DNA of 64,000 nt from Halomontanus rarus (GCF_017357405.1 NZ_CP071598.1:1080259-1144258), one strand, 5' to 3'. Positions 18,972 to 28,377 are shown, numbered from the stretch's first letter. The notes: generated by a model from the sequence alone, not told the origin. Translations and numbers: made by a program.

Positions 18972-18978
18972 CTCCGTC

Positions 18979-19752
18979 TCACCGGTGCATCACCGGGACG
19001 TCGCGGGCGTCGGCGTCGTCGACGTGCGTGAGGAAGGTCTCGAGGAGCGAGTCTTCGGCGTCGCCGTCTCCCCCGCTGTCACTGCGACGCTCCCCGCTGA
19101 GATCGCGCTCGGCGATACACTGCCCGTCAGCGACGATCCCCACCCGCGTACAGATGTCCTCGGCGACCTCGATGTTGTGCGTCGAGAGGAAGATGGCGTT
19201 GTCCTCGGCGGCGTAGGTCACCAGAAACCGCTTGACCTGTTCTTGCACGATCGGGTCGAGGTTCGCCAGCGGTTCGTCGATGAAGACCACTTCGGGTTCG
19301 TGCAGGAACGCCTGCGTGATCATCACCTTCTGTTGTTGGCCCCGAGAGAGGTCGGTGTGCAACGTATCGAGTTTGCTCCGGAATCCCAACCGATCGGCCC
19401 ACCGCTCGACGCGCTCGGCGACGAGTTCGTCCTCGAGCGATCGAATCTTGCCGACGAAATCGAAGTACTCGCGCGGCGTGAGGAAACTCGGCGGCGACTC
19501 CTGTTCGGGAAGGATCCCGACACGCCGTCGCGTCTCGATCGGATCGCTCGTCGGATCCACCCCGAGCACCCGGACGTCCCCCGTGTCCGGTGTCACCTGC
19601 CCCGTCAGGATTCGGATCGTCGTCGTCTTTCCCGCTCCGTTTGGCCCGAGAAAGCCGAACAGTTCCCCCCGGGACACGCTGACGCTCATGTCGGTCAGCG
19701 CGTCCACCGAACCGTAGGACTTCTCGAGGCCGTTCGCCGTGATGGCGGCCAT
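18979..19752 (-). CDS. ABC transporter ATP-binding protein
   Basis: 257 residues from MAAITANGLEKSYG. Walker A is GPNGAGKTTT, the Q-loop region follows, the signature is DLSRGQQQKVM, Walker B is VVFIDEPLANLDP and the switch is STHNIEV. The family is that of drug or multidrug exporters (CcmA/NatA-like). An ATG at 19782 is also in frame, but its TTATTATG context lies about 28 bases before 19752 and looks like a TATA box for a leaderless message, so 19752 is preferred. Partner of the permease 7 bases downstream. Confidence 0.9.
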   Translation of the reverse strand: MAAITANGLEKSYGSVDALTDMSVSVSRGELFGFLGPNGAGKTTTIRILTGQVTPDTGDVRVLGVDPTSDPIETRRRVGILPEQESPPSFLTPREYFDFVGKIRSLEDELVAERVERWADRLGFRSKLDTLHTDLSRGQQQKVMITQAFLHEPEVVFIDEPLANLDPIVQEQVKRFLVTYAAEDNAIFLSTHNIEVAEDICTRVGIVADGQCIAERDLSGERRSDSGGDGDAEDSLLETFLTHVDDADARDVPVMHR

Positions 19753-19992
19753 CGAACTGTCGAGGATTTCACAGCCGGACATAATAACTGTGCTGGCAGA
19801 TGCACAGTACGGAAATCAGAAATGAGTGGCCACGAGTTCAGTTGTGGTCGCGTCACTCGCAGGGGGTAACGACACGTCGGGGGCGCTCGTCAGCCGGGTC
19901 TTCCAGTGCCTCGAGCACTGGTGCTGGTTCGAGCGTCTCGCCCGTCGAACCGTCGAGGATTCCATCGACACGTGTTCGGGAGTACAGTCGCC

Positions 19993-20077
19993 TCAGACTG
20001 TTTGCTGTACCGATGTCCCGGTGCAACTGCAGATCGGCCGCGGTTGCACTGACACTGATTTACAGGAGACCGTCTCA
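19993..20077. repeat. 85-bp dispersed inverted-repeat element, copy 1
   Basis: One of three gapless, equal-length copies in the window. The ends are imperfect inverted repeats: AGAC-GT-T-CTG on the left, matching the reverse complement of the right end at 11 of 15 positions. An inner GTGCAAC/GTTGCAC dyad could form a second stem. Identity by eye is 63/85 with each of the other two copies. It is intergenic, 59 bases after the uspA stop. Confidence 0.75.
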
Positions 20078-20095
20078 CGGCGGCGCGGCTCGCGA

Positions 20096-20111
20096 GACGA
20101 CTCGAGTCGTC
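20096..20111. repeat. 16-bp perfect palindrome GACGACTCGAGTCGTC
   Basis: A self-complementary sequence 25 bases past the uspA stop. It may serve as the uspA transcript end or simply reflect insertion-site structure next to repeat copy 1. Confidence 0.4.
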
Positions 20112-20135
20112 CCCTCGCAGCACTCGGGCCGGACC

Positions 20136-20573
20136 CTACCGGACGATCGTGACCGGTACCGACGCCCGACGCGTCACCGTCTCGGCGACGCTCCCGAGCA
20201 GGAGCCGCGAGAGGCCCGAGCGACCGCGGCTGCCGACGACGATCTGGTCGACGTCGTGGCTGTCGGCGTAGGAGACGATCGTCGGAGCGGGCTGTCCGGT
20301 TTCGACGGCGATCTCGATGTCGGTCGAGTCCAGTACGCCGGCCGCCTCTGCGCGCTCGCGCGCTTGCCCACAGAGTTCCTTGCCCGCCTCCTTGGCGCGC
20401 TCCTGTGCCTCCGGCGTGTAGTAATCCCCGTCGTCGTCCGCGTACTCCCCTTCCATCGGGTCGACGGCGTGCAGGACGGTGATCGTATGTCCCGCGTATT
20501 GTGAAATCGCGTGATCCAGCGCGGCCCACGACGGCTCGGAGCCGTCGATGGCCACGAGTACGTGTTTCGCCAT
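20136..20573 (-). CDS. Universal stress protein, UspA family
   Basis: 145 residues with the Usp alpha/beta fold: MAKHVLVAIDGSEPSWAAL at the N-terminus and the nucleotide-binding C-terminal motif VVGSRGRSGLSRLLLGSVAE (G-2x-G-9x-G-S type), so it is an ATP-binding subclass member. An acidic insert DDDGDYYTPEAQERAKEAG follows strand 2. It is monocistronic. Physiological role unspecified; haloarchaeal genomes carry many paralogues, and a second is at 34275. Confidence 0.9.
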   Translation of the reverse strand: MAKHVLVAIDGSEPSWAALDHAISQYAGHTITVLHAVDPMEGEYADDDGDYYTPEAQERAKEAGKELCGQARERAEAAGVLDSTDIEIAVETGQPAPTIVSYADSHDVDQIVVGSRGRSGLSRLLLGSVAETVTRRASVPVTIVR

Positions 20574-20686
20574 ACCGGTTCCAACGAGCCGTCGCGGTAA
20601 AGCTTCTCACGTCTCGGTCCCCGGTCCGCAGTCCTCGGTCCTCGAACTTCGGAACGAACCCACAGCGTTCGGCCGTCCTCGCGCCG

Positions 20687-21403
20687 TCAGAACTCGGTCC
20701 CCTTCCGCGCCCGCTGTCCGTCCTCGATCGGGTGGCGCTCCTTCTCGACGCGGGTTACGAGATCCGCCCGCTCGAGCAGGTACTCGGGTCGTTCGTGGCT
20801 ACCCGACAGGACGAGTTCGAGGGTCGGCGGTTTCGCGTCCACGAGCTCGCAAACGTCGTCGGGCGTTATCAGGTCCCGATCGGCCGCGTAGAGGATCTCG
20901 TCGAGGATCAGCATGTGGACGCCCGCGTCGGGATCGGCCTCGAGCGGGATCGGCGCCTCGAGATCGGCGTTCGTCGCGGCATCGAGCAACTCGTGGGCCC
21001 GCTCGAGTCCGGCCTGGGCCTGCGCGGCGTGGTCGGCCTCGTCGCTGCCGTCGGCCATCCCGTGCCAGCCGTAGTGGCCGAGGTTCTCGTAGCTAAAGCC
21101 CGGTAGCGCGGCGATCGCGTTGTACTCCCCGCGGACGGCGTCGACGCTCGAGGCGCCGCCTTTCATGAACTGGAGCATGTGGACGCGGTAGCCGTGGCCC
21201 GCGGCGCGCAGGCCCATTCCCATCGTCGCCGTCGTTTTCCCTTTGCCGTCGCCCCACCAGACCTGGACGAGGCCGAACTCCTCGGGCGCGGCCGGTTCGA
21301 TCGGCCGGGCCTCTGGTTTTTCGCCGCGACCGGGGGTGTTCTCGAGGACCCGGTCGCTGTCGTCCGGAGTGGACGTCTCGGCCGTCTCGTGTTCGTCGGT
21401 CAT
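20687..21403 (-). CDS. cobO: Cob(I)yrinic acid a,c-diamide adenosyltransferase
   Basis: Transfers the adenosyl group from ATP to cobalt in cobalamin synthesis or salvage. 238 residues. The CobO/BtuR P-loop is GDGKGKTTATMGMGLRAAGHG, followed by VHMLQFMKG and the LILDEILYAADRDLI motif typical of the CobA/CobO/BtuR family. The first 40 residues are an acidic, disordered leader. With cbiP 5.5 kb away it indicates cobalamin capacity, although they are not in one operon. Confidence 0.95.
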   Translation of the reverse strand: MTDEHETAETSTPDDSDRVLENTPGRGEKPEARPIEPAAPEEFGLVQVWWGDGKGKTTATMGMGLRAAGHGYRVHMLQFMKGGASSVDAVRGEYNAIAALPGFSYENLGHYGWHGMADGSDEADHAAQAQAGLERAHELLDAATNADLEAPIPLEADPDAGVHMLILDEILYAADRDLITPDDVCELVDAKPPTLELVLSGSHERPEYLLERADLVTRVEKERHPIEDGQRARKGTEF

Positions 21404-21661
21404 CGCGTACTCGGTCGGGTTCGGCGGTCAAATATCGTCCGGGTCCGGGTACGGGTCGGAGTAGGAGTCAAAGTACGAGTACGGCTACGCGAATCGAGCG
21501 ACGGAGCCCGCTCTCTCGAGACTAACCGCAGCGAACCGCCCCCTCGAGTTGCTCCGTCGCGCGAGGAATCGGTCAGCGAGCGTGCGCTAGAGCTCGAGGT
21601 CCGGGCCAGGGTCGAATCAAGCCCGCGATCGGCTCACAGGGACGAAAAGGCCGAGACCGAT

Positions 21662-22939
21662 TCAGATCACGAGCTGGGCCAGTCCGAGGAAGACGAAGAA
21701 GCCGAGCACGTCCGTCGCGGTCGTGATGAAGATCGTCGCGGACGTGGCCGGGTCGAGATCCAGCCGATCCAGAACGAGCGGAATGACGGCGCCGAAGAAC
21801 CCGGCGATGATCAGGTTGAACACCATCGAGACGCCGATGACCGCGCCGAGCAGCGGGCTCTGGTTGAAGACCGTGGCGATGATCGCCACGAGTACGCCGG
21901 TGATCGCCCCGTTCGCCGCGCCGGCGACGATCTCGTTGAAGACGACACGGCCGCCGGTCGAGAGCGTCGCCTGTCCGTAGGCGATCCCCCGGACCGTGAC
22001 GGCCATCGCCTGCGTACCGGCGTTCCCGCCCATCCCGGCGACGACCGGCATGTACACCGCGAGGAGCGTGAACGCGGCGATCGTGTCCTCGAACAGCCCG
22101 ACGACACCCGCAGCCAGAAACGCCGTCCCGAGGTTGATGATCAGCCACTTGTAGCGGCTGCGGACCTTCGCGAGCGGCCCGTCGAGGACGCTCTCCTCCT
22201 CGGCGACCCCGGTGAACTCGTAGAGGGTTTCGCCCGCCTCCTCTTCGAGAACTCGCAGAAGATCGCCCGCGTAGATGACCCCGAGGATGCTTCCGTCGTC
22301 GTCGAGGACCGCGACCGAACGCTCCGGATTCGTGCGAAAGACCTCGAGAACGTCCGTCTCGGTGCTATCGTATCTGACGGTGGGTGTCTCGGCGATGTGG
22401 TCCGCCACGTATTCGGAGACGGTCTCCGAATCCGCGTCCCACGCCCCCTCGAATTCGGCCGTCGCCAGCGTCGCCGCGGGTAACTCGCCCAGCAGTTCGC
22501 CGTCGTCGGTGACGAAGATCGTCGGGTAGCGATCGGTTCGATCTTCGTACCGGCGAACGCGCCGGGCGACCTCCTCGAGGCTCCGATCGCGTTCGACGGT
22601 GACGTAATCGAGGTGCATCATCCCCGCGGCGCTCTCGGGGCTGAACTCGAGGAGGAACGCGACTTTCTCGCGGCGATCGTCGTCGAGGCGCCGAAGGACC
22701 GTCTCCCGCGTTTCCTCGTCGGCCAGAAGCAACACGTCGGTGGCCTCGTCGGGGTCGAGGCGGCGGACGAACTCCCGTAATTGCTGGCGGCTCGTGTCCT
22801 CTACGACGTCTCGCTGGATCGATTCCGGGAGCAAGAAGAACACCTCCCGCTGGCGACTCCACGGGAGGCTCTGGAACTCCTCACCCGGGGACGCCGACGC
22901 AGCAATCGTCTGCTGTGTCTCCGTCAGTACCTCTGCCAT
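21662..22939 (-). CDS. mgtE: Magnesium transporter MgtE
   Basis: 425 residues. An N-terminal MgtE helical domain (LREFVRRLDPDEATDVLLLADEE) precedes two CBS domains (MHLDYVTVERDRSLEE and IAETPTVRYDSTETD), the connecting helix, and five transmembrane helices with the conserved pore run PVVAGMGGNAGTQAM. In this family CBS-bound Mg2+ gates the channel. Complete and monocistronic. Confidence 0.95.
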   Translation of the reverse strand: MAEVLTETQQTIAASASPGEEFQSLPWSRQREVFFLLPESIQRDVVEDTSRQQLREFVRRLDPDEATDVLLLADEETRETVLRRLDDDRREKVAFLLEFSPESAAGMMHLDYVTVERDRSLEEVARRVRRYEDRTDRYPTIFVTDDGELLGELPAATLATAEFEGAWDADSETVSEYVADHIAETPTVRYDSTETDVLEVFRTNPERSVAVLDDDGSILGVIYAGDLLRVLEEEAGETLYEFTGVAEEESVLDGPLAKVRSRYKWLIINLGTAFLAAGVVGLFEDTIAAFTLLAVYMPVVAGMGGNAGTQAMAVTVRGIAYGQATLSTGGRVVFNEIVAGAANGAITGVLVAIIATVFNQSPLLGAVIGVSMVFNLIIAGFFGAVIPLVLDRLDLDPATSATIFITTATDVLGFFVFLGLAQLVI

Positions 22940-23248
22940 TGGGATACGGTCATTCTGGACCGACTAAGGGATTCCGTCGCCGGACTCCCGATCGGTCGGA
23001 CAACTGACTAGAACGGTCATATCGGTTGCCGGCTCAGCCATACGGGGTGATCGACGAGCGTTCGCTGCATCGCGTCCCAGTCTCGATGCGTCCAGTTTCG
23101 TCTCGAGATGGCGCACATATCTACAGTATATCATACTTTCCTCTCTCCCTCGAGTGAACTCTCGTCAGGCCCGTCGCACCTCGCGCGAGCCGATCTCCGT
23201 AGAAGAAAACGGATCGGTTTTATTAGTTTCAACGACCGAACAGGATTT

Positions 23249-24031
23249 ATGGAAGACGATTCGCCTGTCGAAGATCACTACGACGCGCTCGCGGATCGCT
23301 GGACGGAATTCACCGAGGGACCGTGGAAAAAGCGGGTTCTCTGGCCGATGACTCGCTCCCTTCTCCCGGAGGTTGCGGGGAAACGAGTGCTCGACGTCGG
23401 CTGTGGCGATGGCACGTATTCGGCGTGGCTCGCGGATCAAGGTGCCGACGTTCTTGGGATCGATCTGAGTCGGGAAATGATTTCCGTCGCTCGAGAGAAC
23501 CACGGCGAAGACGCCGAGTTTCAGCGAGCCGACATCACGGACTCGCTTTCGGGCGTCGACGACCGAGAATTCGATCTCGTGTGTTGCCAGCACGTGTTTT
23601 CTCACCTCCCGGAACTCGACGGTCCCCTCGCCGAATTCGCTCGGGTACTCGAGCCGGGCGGCACGGTAGTGATTTCGACGCATCACCCGTTCCACGACTT
23701 CCTCGTGGTGCGAGAACGGGAGTACCCGGAGACGAGCGAAATCGATGGGATGGATTTGGAACCGGACGTCGATCCGCGACCGGACGATCCGACCTACTAC
23801 GACACAGAGCAATTCGAAATCTACTGGGCCGGGCCGGAGAGTTCGAACCCGGGAACGTACTACCGTCGTTCGCTGAACGGATTGCTACAGCCACTCCTGG
23901 ATGCCGGCTTCGAATTGCGGGAACTCGTCGAGCCTGACCTTCGAGCGGCCGTCGACGCGGACGATCTCGATCTCTCTGGAGAGCTCCGTCGTCGTCCTCC
24001 TCGTTCGATCTGTCTCCGCGCAGAACGTTGA
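23249..24031 (+). CDS. Class I SAM-dependent methyltransferase
   Basis: 260 residues from MEDDSPVEDHYDALADRWTE. Motif I is VLDVGCGDGTYSAWLA, motif II is GIDLSREMI, motif III is around DLVCCQHVFSHL and the post-motif is LEPGGTVVISTHHPFHD. This is the UbiE/Coq5-like fold, small-molecule type; the substrate is unknown. The frame is open further upstream, but that stretch lacks coding character. The ATG at 23249 follows the AT-rich TTTTATTAGTTTC at the right distance for a leaderless start. Confidence 0.85.
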   Translation: MEDDSPVEDHYDALADRWTEFTEGPWKKRVLWPMTRSLLPEVAGKRVLDVGCGDGTYSAWLADQGADVLGIDLSREMISVARENHGEDAEFQRADITDSLSGVDDREFDLVCCQHVFSHLPELDGPLAEFARVLEPGGTVVISTHHPFHDFLVVREREYPETSEIDGMDLEPDVDPRPDDPTYYDTEQFEIYWAGPESSNPGTYYRRSLNGLLQPLLDAGFELRELVEPDLRAAVDADDLDLSGELRRRPPRSICLRAER

Positions 24032-24162
24032 TCTGCACTCGAGCCGCTCCGAACGATCCGGAGCAGATCCGTTTCGGACGCACGCTCCCCCTCTCTCTCG
24101 AGACCGACCACCGAATCGCATCACCCGTTTCGTCGATCGCCGGACGCGACGTCGAGAACGGG

Positions 24163-24528
24163 TTACCGCTCTTCGTTCGCCGCACCCACCCCTTCGCTTT
24201 CCCGTTCCGCGTCGGTTTGCGACGCAACGTCGATGACGCCGTCGCTCCGGACCGTGACGACCAGTTCCCGATACGGGAAACTCACCGTCTTCGGGGGCCG
24301 GCGCTCGTCCGACCGTGGAGCCGACCGCTCCTCGAGCACGAGGTCGAGCCCCTCCGGATCGACGACCTCGTAGAGCGGCTCGAGTTCCGCCACGTCCGCA
24401 CCGTCGATCGCCCGCAGCATATCGACGACGGCGACACTCGGTGCCGTCGCCTCGGGATCGTATCGCGCTCGATAGACGCCGGCGTCCAGATCGAACTCGA
24501 CCGTTCCGAGTAGATTAGTCGTCTCCAT
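24163..24528 (-). CDS. HalOD1 output-domain protein
   Basis: 121 residues. The central 65 residues (SVAVVDMLRAIDGADVAELEPLYEVVDPEGLDLVL, then a VSFPYRELVVTV strand pair) match the haloarchaeal HalOD1 domain found alone or at the C-terminus of signalling proteins. Its start lies inside the 3' end of the Lrp gene (14-base overlap), so the two are co-translated. A shared regulatory task is inferred. Biochemical role unknown. Confidence 0.8.
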   Translation of the reverse strand: METTNLLGTVEFDLDAGVYRARYDPEATAPSVAVVDMLRAIDGADVAELEPLYEVVDPEGLDLVLEERSAPRSDERRPPKTVSFPYRELVVTVRSDGVIDVASQTDAERESEGVGAANEER

Positions 24529-24988
24529 CGACGAGGTGCTCTCCGAAGTGGTCGAACGGTTGCTGGTGATAGCTCTTGAGGATCTTCGAGTTGACGACCT
24601 CGAACCCGAGGCTCGATAGCTCGTCGCCCACGCGAGCGATGTCGTCGGTTTCCGTCCCGACGGCCTCGATCTGGACGTTCTCTTTCCCGTTGAGAACTTC
24701 CTGTATCGCCACCACGCCGCTCACGTTCCGCGCCTGCGTGGCGAGTCGCTCCCGTTCCGGATTCGGTGCGGTACAGCTAAACAGGACGTGAAGCTGGAGT
24801 CCCGCTTTGTCGTAGTCGACGACCGGATGATAGCCGCGGATGATGCCCTCGTTCTCGAGTTCTTCGATGCGGTTTCGGACCGTACTCGCCGAGACGCCGA
24901 TCTGTTCTGCCATCTCCTGGGTCGTGATTCGCCTCGCGTCCCGTTGGAGCATATACAGAACTGCTTTGTTAGTCTCGTCTAGATCCAT
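24515..24988 (-). CDS. Lrp/AsnC-family transcription regulator
   Basis: 157 residues. An N-terminal winged helix (NKAVLYMLQRDARRITTQEMAEQIGVSAST and GIIRGYHPVVDYDKAG) is joined to a RAM/AsnC effector domain with alternating strands (LQLHVLFSCTAPN, VQIEAVGTETDD). This family binds DNA as ring-shaped multimers and responds to amino acids or related metabolites. The downstream HalOD1 gene overlaps its end. The 200-base AT-rich region upstream (25000-25180) is its promoter region. Confidence 0.9.
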   Translation of the reverse strand: MDLDETNKAVLYMLQRDARRITTQEMAEQIGVSASTVRNRIEELENEGIIRGYHPVVDYDKAGLQLHVLFSCTAPNPERERLATQARNVSGVVAIQEVLNGKENVQIEAVGTETDDIARVGDELSSLGFEVVNSKILKSYHQQPFDHFGEHLVDGDD

Positions 24989-25188
24989 TCTCTCTATTCC
25001 ACAGTTGATGGCCTGTATCTTGACTTTTCCGCACCGATAGATGATTAGAGTGCTTATCCATTATTATATGGGCTGTAATTATAGTCGACACAGGAAAAAT
25101 TCTGCGAAATTAGTACCCATCAATCAACATAACCCTGTTACGTACAGTAAAAAATCTAACCGGTCCGGCGTTCATACGCGTGGACTCC

Positions 25189-25467
25189 TCACCGTCCCTC
25201 CCAACTCCAGATCGAAACGACGGCCAGTCCGAGTACGAGAACGACGAACGTGATCACGAACGCGAACCCGACGGGAGAGCCGTTCAGCGGTGCCGAAAAT
25301 CCCACGCTGCCCGTCGCTATCAGGAGCCCGAACACGAGAACGAGTAACCCGAACATGGAGACGACCGCGACGCCGACCCCTTCCCGTACCATCCAGCGCG
25401 TCTCTTCCGCGTCGCGATCCGACCGTTCCGTGCGCTCGTCTTCGGGTTCTCGATAGTGTATTTCCAT
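25189..25467 (-). CDS. Small two-helix membrane protein
   Basis: 92 residues: a charged N-terminus, an amphipathic REGVGVAVVSMFGLLVLVF helix running into the first membrane span, and a second span FVITFVVLVLGLAVVSIW. No family recognised. Confidence 0.65.
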   Translation of the reverse strand: MEIHYREPEDERTERSDRDAEETRWMVREGVGVAVVSMFGLLVLVFGLLIATGSVGFSAPLNGSPVGFAFVITFVVLVLGLAVVSIWSWEGR

Positions 25468-25576
25468 CCTCGATTCACCACCGTATATACGCCGGTCACA
25501 GTAATGAACCCCTCCTCACGGACGTTGATACCTTCTGTCACGGCTTCTATCGGACGACGTCTGCTTCGCTTCCCCG

Positions 25577-26308
25577 CTACTCTTCGTCGATTTCGACCCG
25601 TTCGCGGAGCCACGCGACCCCATCGGCGACGGTTTCGGTGTCGGTCCCGGTCACCTTCAGACGGTTCCGACCTTCGGTCGTCGGGTAACTGCCGATCGTC
25701 ACGTCGAACCGCTCTCGAGCACCCGCGAGTTCGTCGACCATCGACCCCTCCGGTTGGGGCGTGTACAGCGTGGTCGATACTGTGTCGCCGTCGAACTCTT
25801 CGGCGACCTGCCCGAACAGCGCTCGCAACTCGGCCGGCACGCCCGGGAACGCGTAGACGTTCTCGAGGACGCAGCCGGGACACAGCCCTTCGGGGTTGAG
25901 CAAAACGCGACCCCCTTCGGGGAGGGCCGCCCACGCGTCGACGTCGATCTCGAGGTCGTGTTCGGCGACCGTCTCCGGGTTGGCGTCCCGGTAGGCCGCG
26001 ACGGTCTCGAGGACGTCCTCGCGGACGGCGTCTTCGACGACGAGGTCGCGGTCGAAAGCGTCGGCGATCGCGTCGGCGGTGACGTCGTCGTGGGTGCCGC
26101 CGAGACCGCCGGTCACGATCACGGCGTCGAACGTGCCGGCCCACTCGGCGACGGTCTCAGCGATCAGTTCACGCTCGTCCGGGATGGTGAGGATGCGGAC
26201 GACCGTCGAGCCGCTGTCGGTCAGTCGGCTCGCGAGCCAGGACGCGTTCGTGTTCGTGATGTCGCCTGCGAGCACCTCGTCTCCGACGGTGAGAATGGCA
26301 ACCTCCAT
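25577..26308 (-). CDS. CinA-like molybdopterin-binding-domain protein
   Basis: 243 residues starting MEVAILTVGDEVLAGDITNTN. It carries the MoaB/CinA fold with the signature VIVTGGLGGTHDDVTADAIADAF. This is the stand-alone COG1058 form without the C-terminal nicotinamide-nucleotide amidase domain of bacterial CinA. Homologues are annotated as competence/damage-inducible protein or ADP-ribose hydrolase-like. An upstream ATG adds 14 residues without conservation and was not used. Confidence 0.85.
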   Translation of the reverse strand: MEVAILTVGDEVLAGDITNTNASWLASRLTDSGSTVVRILTIPDERELIAETVAEWAGTFDAVIVTGGLGGTHDDVTADAIADAFDRDLVVEDAVREDVLETVAAYRDANPETVAEHDLEIDVDAWAALPEGGRVLLNPEGLCPGCVLENVYAFPGVPAELRALFGQVAEEFDGDTVSTTLYTPQPEGSMVDELAGARERFDVTIGSYPTTEGRNRLKVTGTDTETVADGVAWLRERVEIDEE

Positions 26309-26795
26309 CGCTGTCTCCAACGCCGGCCGTGAACAAAAGCACACGGTCACGTCGCGGTCGCGTCCGTTCGCGTTTCTCTCCCGCTGCTCCGACGTCGCCG
26401 TCTCGACTCGGATCCGCGTTCGAAACGCGAGTGTGGGACACCACGATCGCTTCTCCCGCTTTCACGCTCGTTTCTGTGCGCCATGCACTCGTCGGGCCAA
26501 TACCTATGTGAATGCGTCGCACAGATTCGGTTGGTCTGCCAGCGTGCGTATCCCGAGCGAGCGAGTCCACCGAGTTCATATCCGCTGAGCACCCGACGAT
26601 GGCAGATCAGACGAGCACAGAGCGATTCGACACACCACGGCTGACCCGACCGAGAACCGTTTCTCGGTCGCGTCGCTGTTTCGTTCCCTTGCTCGTCGGT
26701 TCGACGACTTCTCACTCGCTAACAGTCGATTTCTCACCCCGTCACGATGTCGACGAGGCGACTCCGCGCTCGATTCTCGAGACGGCCACAAGCCG
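26309..26795. other. Intergenic region, nothing recognised
   Basis: 487 bases between the CinA-like gene and msrA. Frames here are Arg-rich shadows. No repeats or RNA-like structures noticed. Confidence 0.4.
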
Positions 26796-27326
26796 TCACT
26801 GCGTCACTTTCTCGGGGTACTTCTCTCGCACCTTCTTCACTTTCGGCGCCGCGTGCATCGCACAGTAGGCTTGATTCGGATTCTTCTCGTAGTAGTCCTG
26901 GTGGTACTCCTCGGCCGCGTAGAACTCCTCGAGCGGCTCGACTTCCGTCACGATCGGATCGTCGTAGACGGCTTCGGCCTCGAGCGCGGCGACGAACTCC
27001 TCGACGATCTCCCGCTGGTCCTCGTCGTGGGTGTAGATCGCCGACCGGTACTGCGAGCCGACGTCGGGTCCCTGTCGGTCCCGCGTCGTCGGATCGTGGA
27101 CCATGAAGAACACCTCGAGGAGTTCGTCGTAGCCGATCTCGTCGGGGTCGTACTCCACCTGAATCACTTCGGCGTGACCCGTCTCACCCGAGCAGACTTC
27201 TTCGTAGGTGGGATCTTCCACGTGACCGCCGGCGTAGCCCGACGTGACGGACTCGATCCCGTCGAGTTCCTTGAAGGCCGCTTCGGTACACCAGAAACAC
27301 CCGCCGCCGAACGTCGCGCTGTCCAT
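26796..27326 (-). CDS. msrA: Peptide methionine sulfoxide reductase A
   Basis: Repairs the S-diastereomer of methionine sulfoxide in proteins. 176 residues. The catalytic motif GGGCFWCTEAAF (Cys near residue 10) is followed by GYAGGHVEDPTYEEVCSG, GHAEVIQVEYDP and the EEYHQDYY motif, all diagnostic. The second Cys is likely CAMHA near residue 157. Full length and monocistronic. Confidence 0.95.
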   Translation of the reverse strand: MDSATFGGGCFWCTEAAFKELDGIESVTSGYAGGHVEDPTYEEVCSGETGHAEVIQVEYDPDEIGYDELLEVFFMVHDPTTRDRQGPDVGSQYRSAIYTHDEDQREIVEEFVAALEAEAVYDDPIVTEVEPLEEFYAAEEYHQDYYEKNPNQAYCAMHAAPKVKKVREKYPEKVTQ

Positions 27327-27504
27327 ACTCTCTCTACGATTCGCTCGTGGAAAGGTGTGACGCCAAGGTGTCCACTGCTAGCGAATAGCGATCCCCCTGG
27401 TCCGACTTCGCCTCCGTCGCCGTCTCCGCCTCTGCCGTCGTCTCCCCCCGCTTCGTTCGCCTTCACTTCCACATCTACCTCCACAGCCGCCCCCTCTCCT
27501 TCGT

Positions 27505-28377
27505 TCACCCGGTTTCCGTGACGTCCCCGTCGACTCTTGCACTCGAGTCGACGAGCACCCGCTCGCCGGCGACATCCCCTCCGATTTCGGCGTCCGCCTC
27601 GAGTTCGATCGGTCCATCGCTGTCGAGATCGCCGTCGACCGCCGCGCCGGGGCCGATGGGAACGTCGCCGCCGGCCTCGATGTCGCCGCCGACCGCGGCG
27701 TTTTCCCCGAGTTCGATCGCTCGACCGACGGCGATATCGCCGTCGACGGTTGCACCCCGCTCGAGGAGGACGTCGCCGTCGGCAGCGATCTCGCCGTCGA
27801 CGGCCGCGTCGGGCCGGAGTCGGATGTGTGTTCCGTCGACGTCCCCGCCGACTGCGGCGGTCTCCTCGAGGACGACGTCGTCTTCGGTTTCGACGCTCCC
27901 GTCGACCGTGACGCCCGACCGAAGCCCGACCTTTCCGCCGCTGGCGATATCGCCGTCGACCGCGCCGCCGCGCTCGAGGAGGACGTCTCCGCTCGCGTCG
28001 ATGTCCCCGCCGACCGCCGTATTCCGCTCGAGCAGGACGTGTTCGCCGGCCTCGAGATCCCCGTCCACGCTGGCGTCGCTCTCGAGGACGACCGAACCGG
28101 CCGCCTCGAGGTTCCCGTCGAGTTCGAACGCGGCGGGGACGACGACGTGGTCGTCGATCCGAACGTCGTCCGATCCCGATTCGTCCTCGAGGGTGGTCGC
28201 GTCCGCTCGCGTGTCCGCGAGCCACCGGTCGTCTCCGTCGTCCTCGGCGTCGCCGTCGCCGTCTTCGTGATCGCTGAGCACCCGCGATTGTGCGCCGTCG
28301 AGACAGCCCGCGACGCCGGCCAGCAATGCGCCGCTCGAGAGCTGCAGCAGCCGTCGTCGAGTGGTCGATCGATCCAT
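27505..28377 (-). CDS. Bactofilin-like beta-solenoid lipoprotein
   Basis: 290 residues. The N-terminus MDRSTTRRRLLQLSSGALLAGVAGC is a Tat-type lipoprotein signal with the lipobox AGVAGC. From about residue 90 to the end there are eleven tandem repeats of 17-18 residues on the pattern L-E-x-x-A-A-V-D-G-D-I-x-A-x-G-D-V-x. This matches one turn of a right-handed beta-helix, as in bactofilins (polymer-forming, DUF583). Known bactofilins are cytoplasmic filaments; an exported, lipid-anchored version with a long solenoid would decorate the cell surface. An upstream ATG at 28476 has no signal-like sequence and was rejected. Confidence 0.8.
   Translation of the reverse strand: MDRSTTRRRLLQLSSGALLAGVAGCLDGAQSRVLSDHEDGDGDAEDDGDDRWLADTRADATTLEDESGSDDVRIDDHVVVPAAFELDGNLEAAGSVVLESDASVDGDLEAGEHVLLERNTAVGGDIDASGDVLLERGGAVDGDIASGGKVGLRSGVTVDGSVETEDDVVLEETAAVGGDVDGTHIRLRPDAAVDGEIAADGDVLLERGATVDGDIAVGRAIELGENAAVGGDIEAGGDVPIGPGAAVDGDLDSDGPIELEADAEIGGDVAGERVLVDSSARVDGDVTETG

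Larger units (their letters stand above)
19783..20135. other. Intergenic region carrying an 85-bp dispersed repeat
   Basis: 353 bases upstream of the ABC genes and downstream of uspA. It contains repeat copy 1 (19993-20077) and a 16-base perfect palindrome (20096-20111). No gene is seen. Confidence 0.5.
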
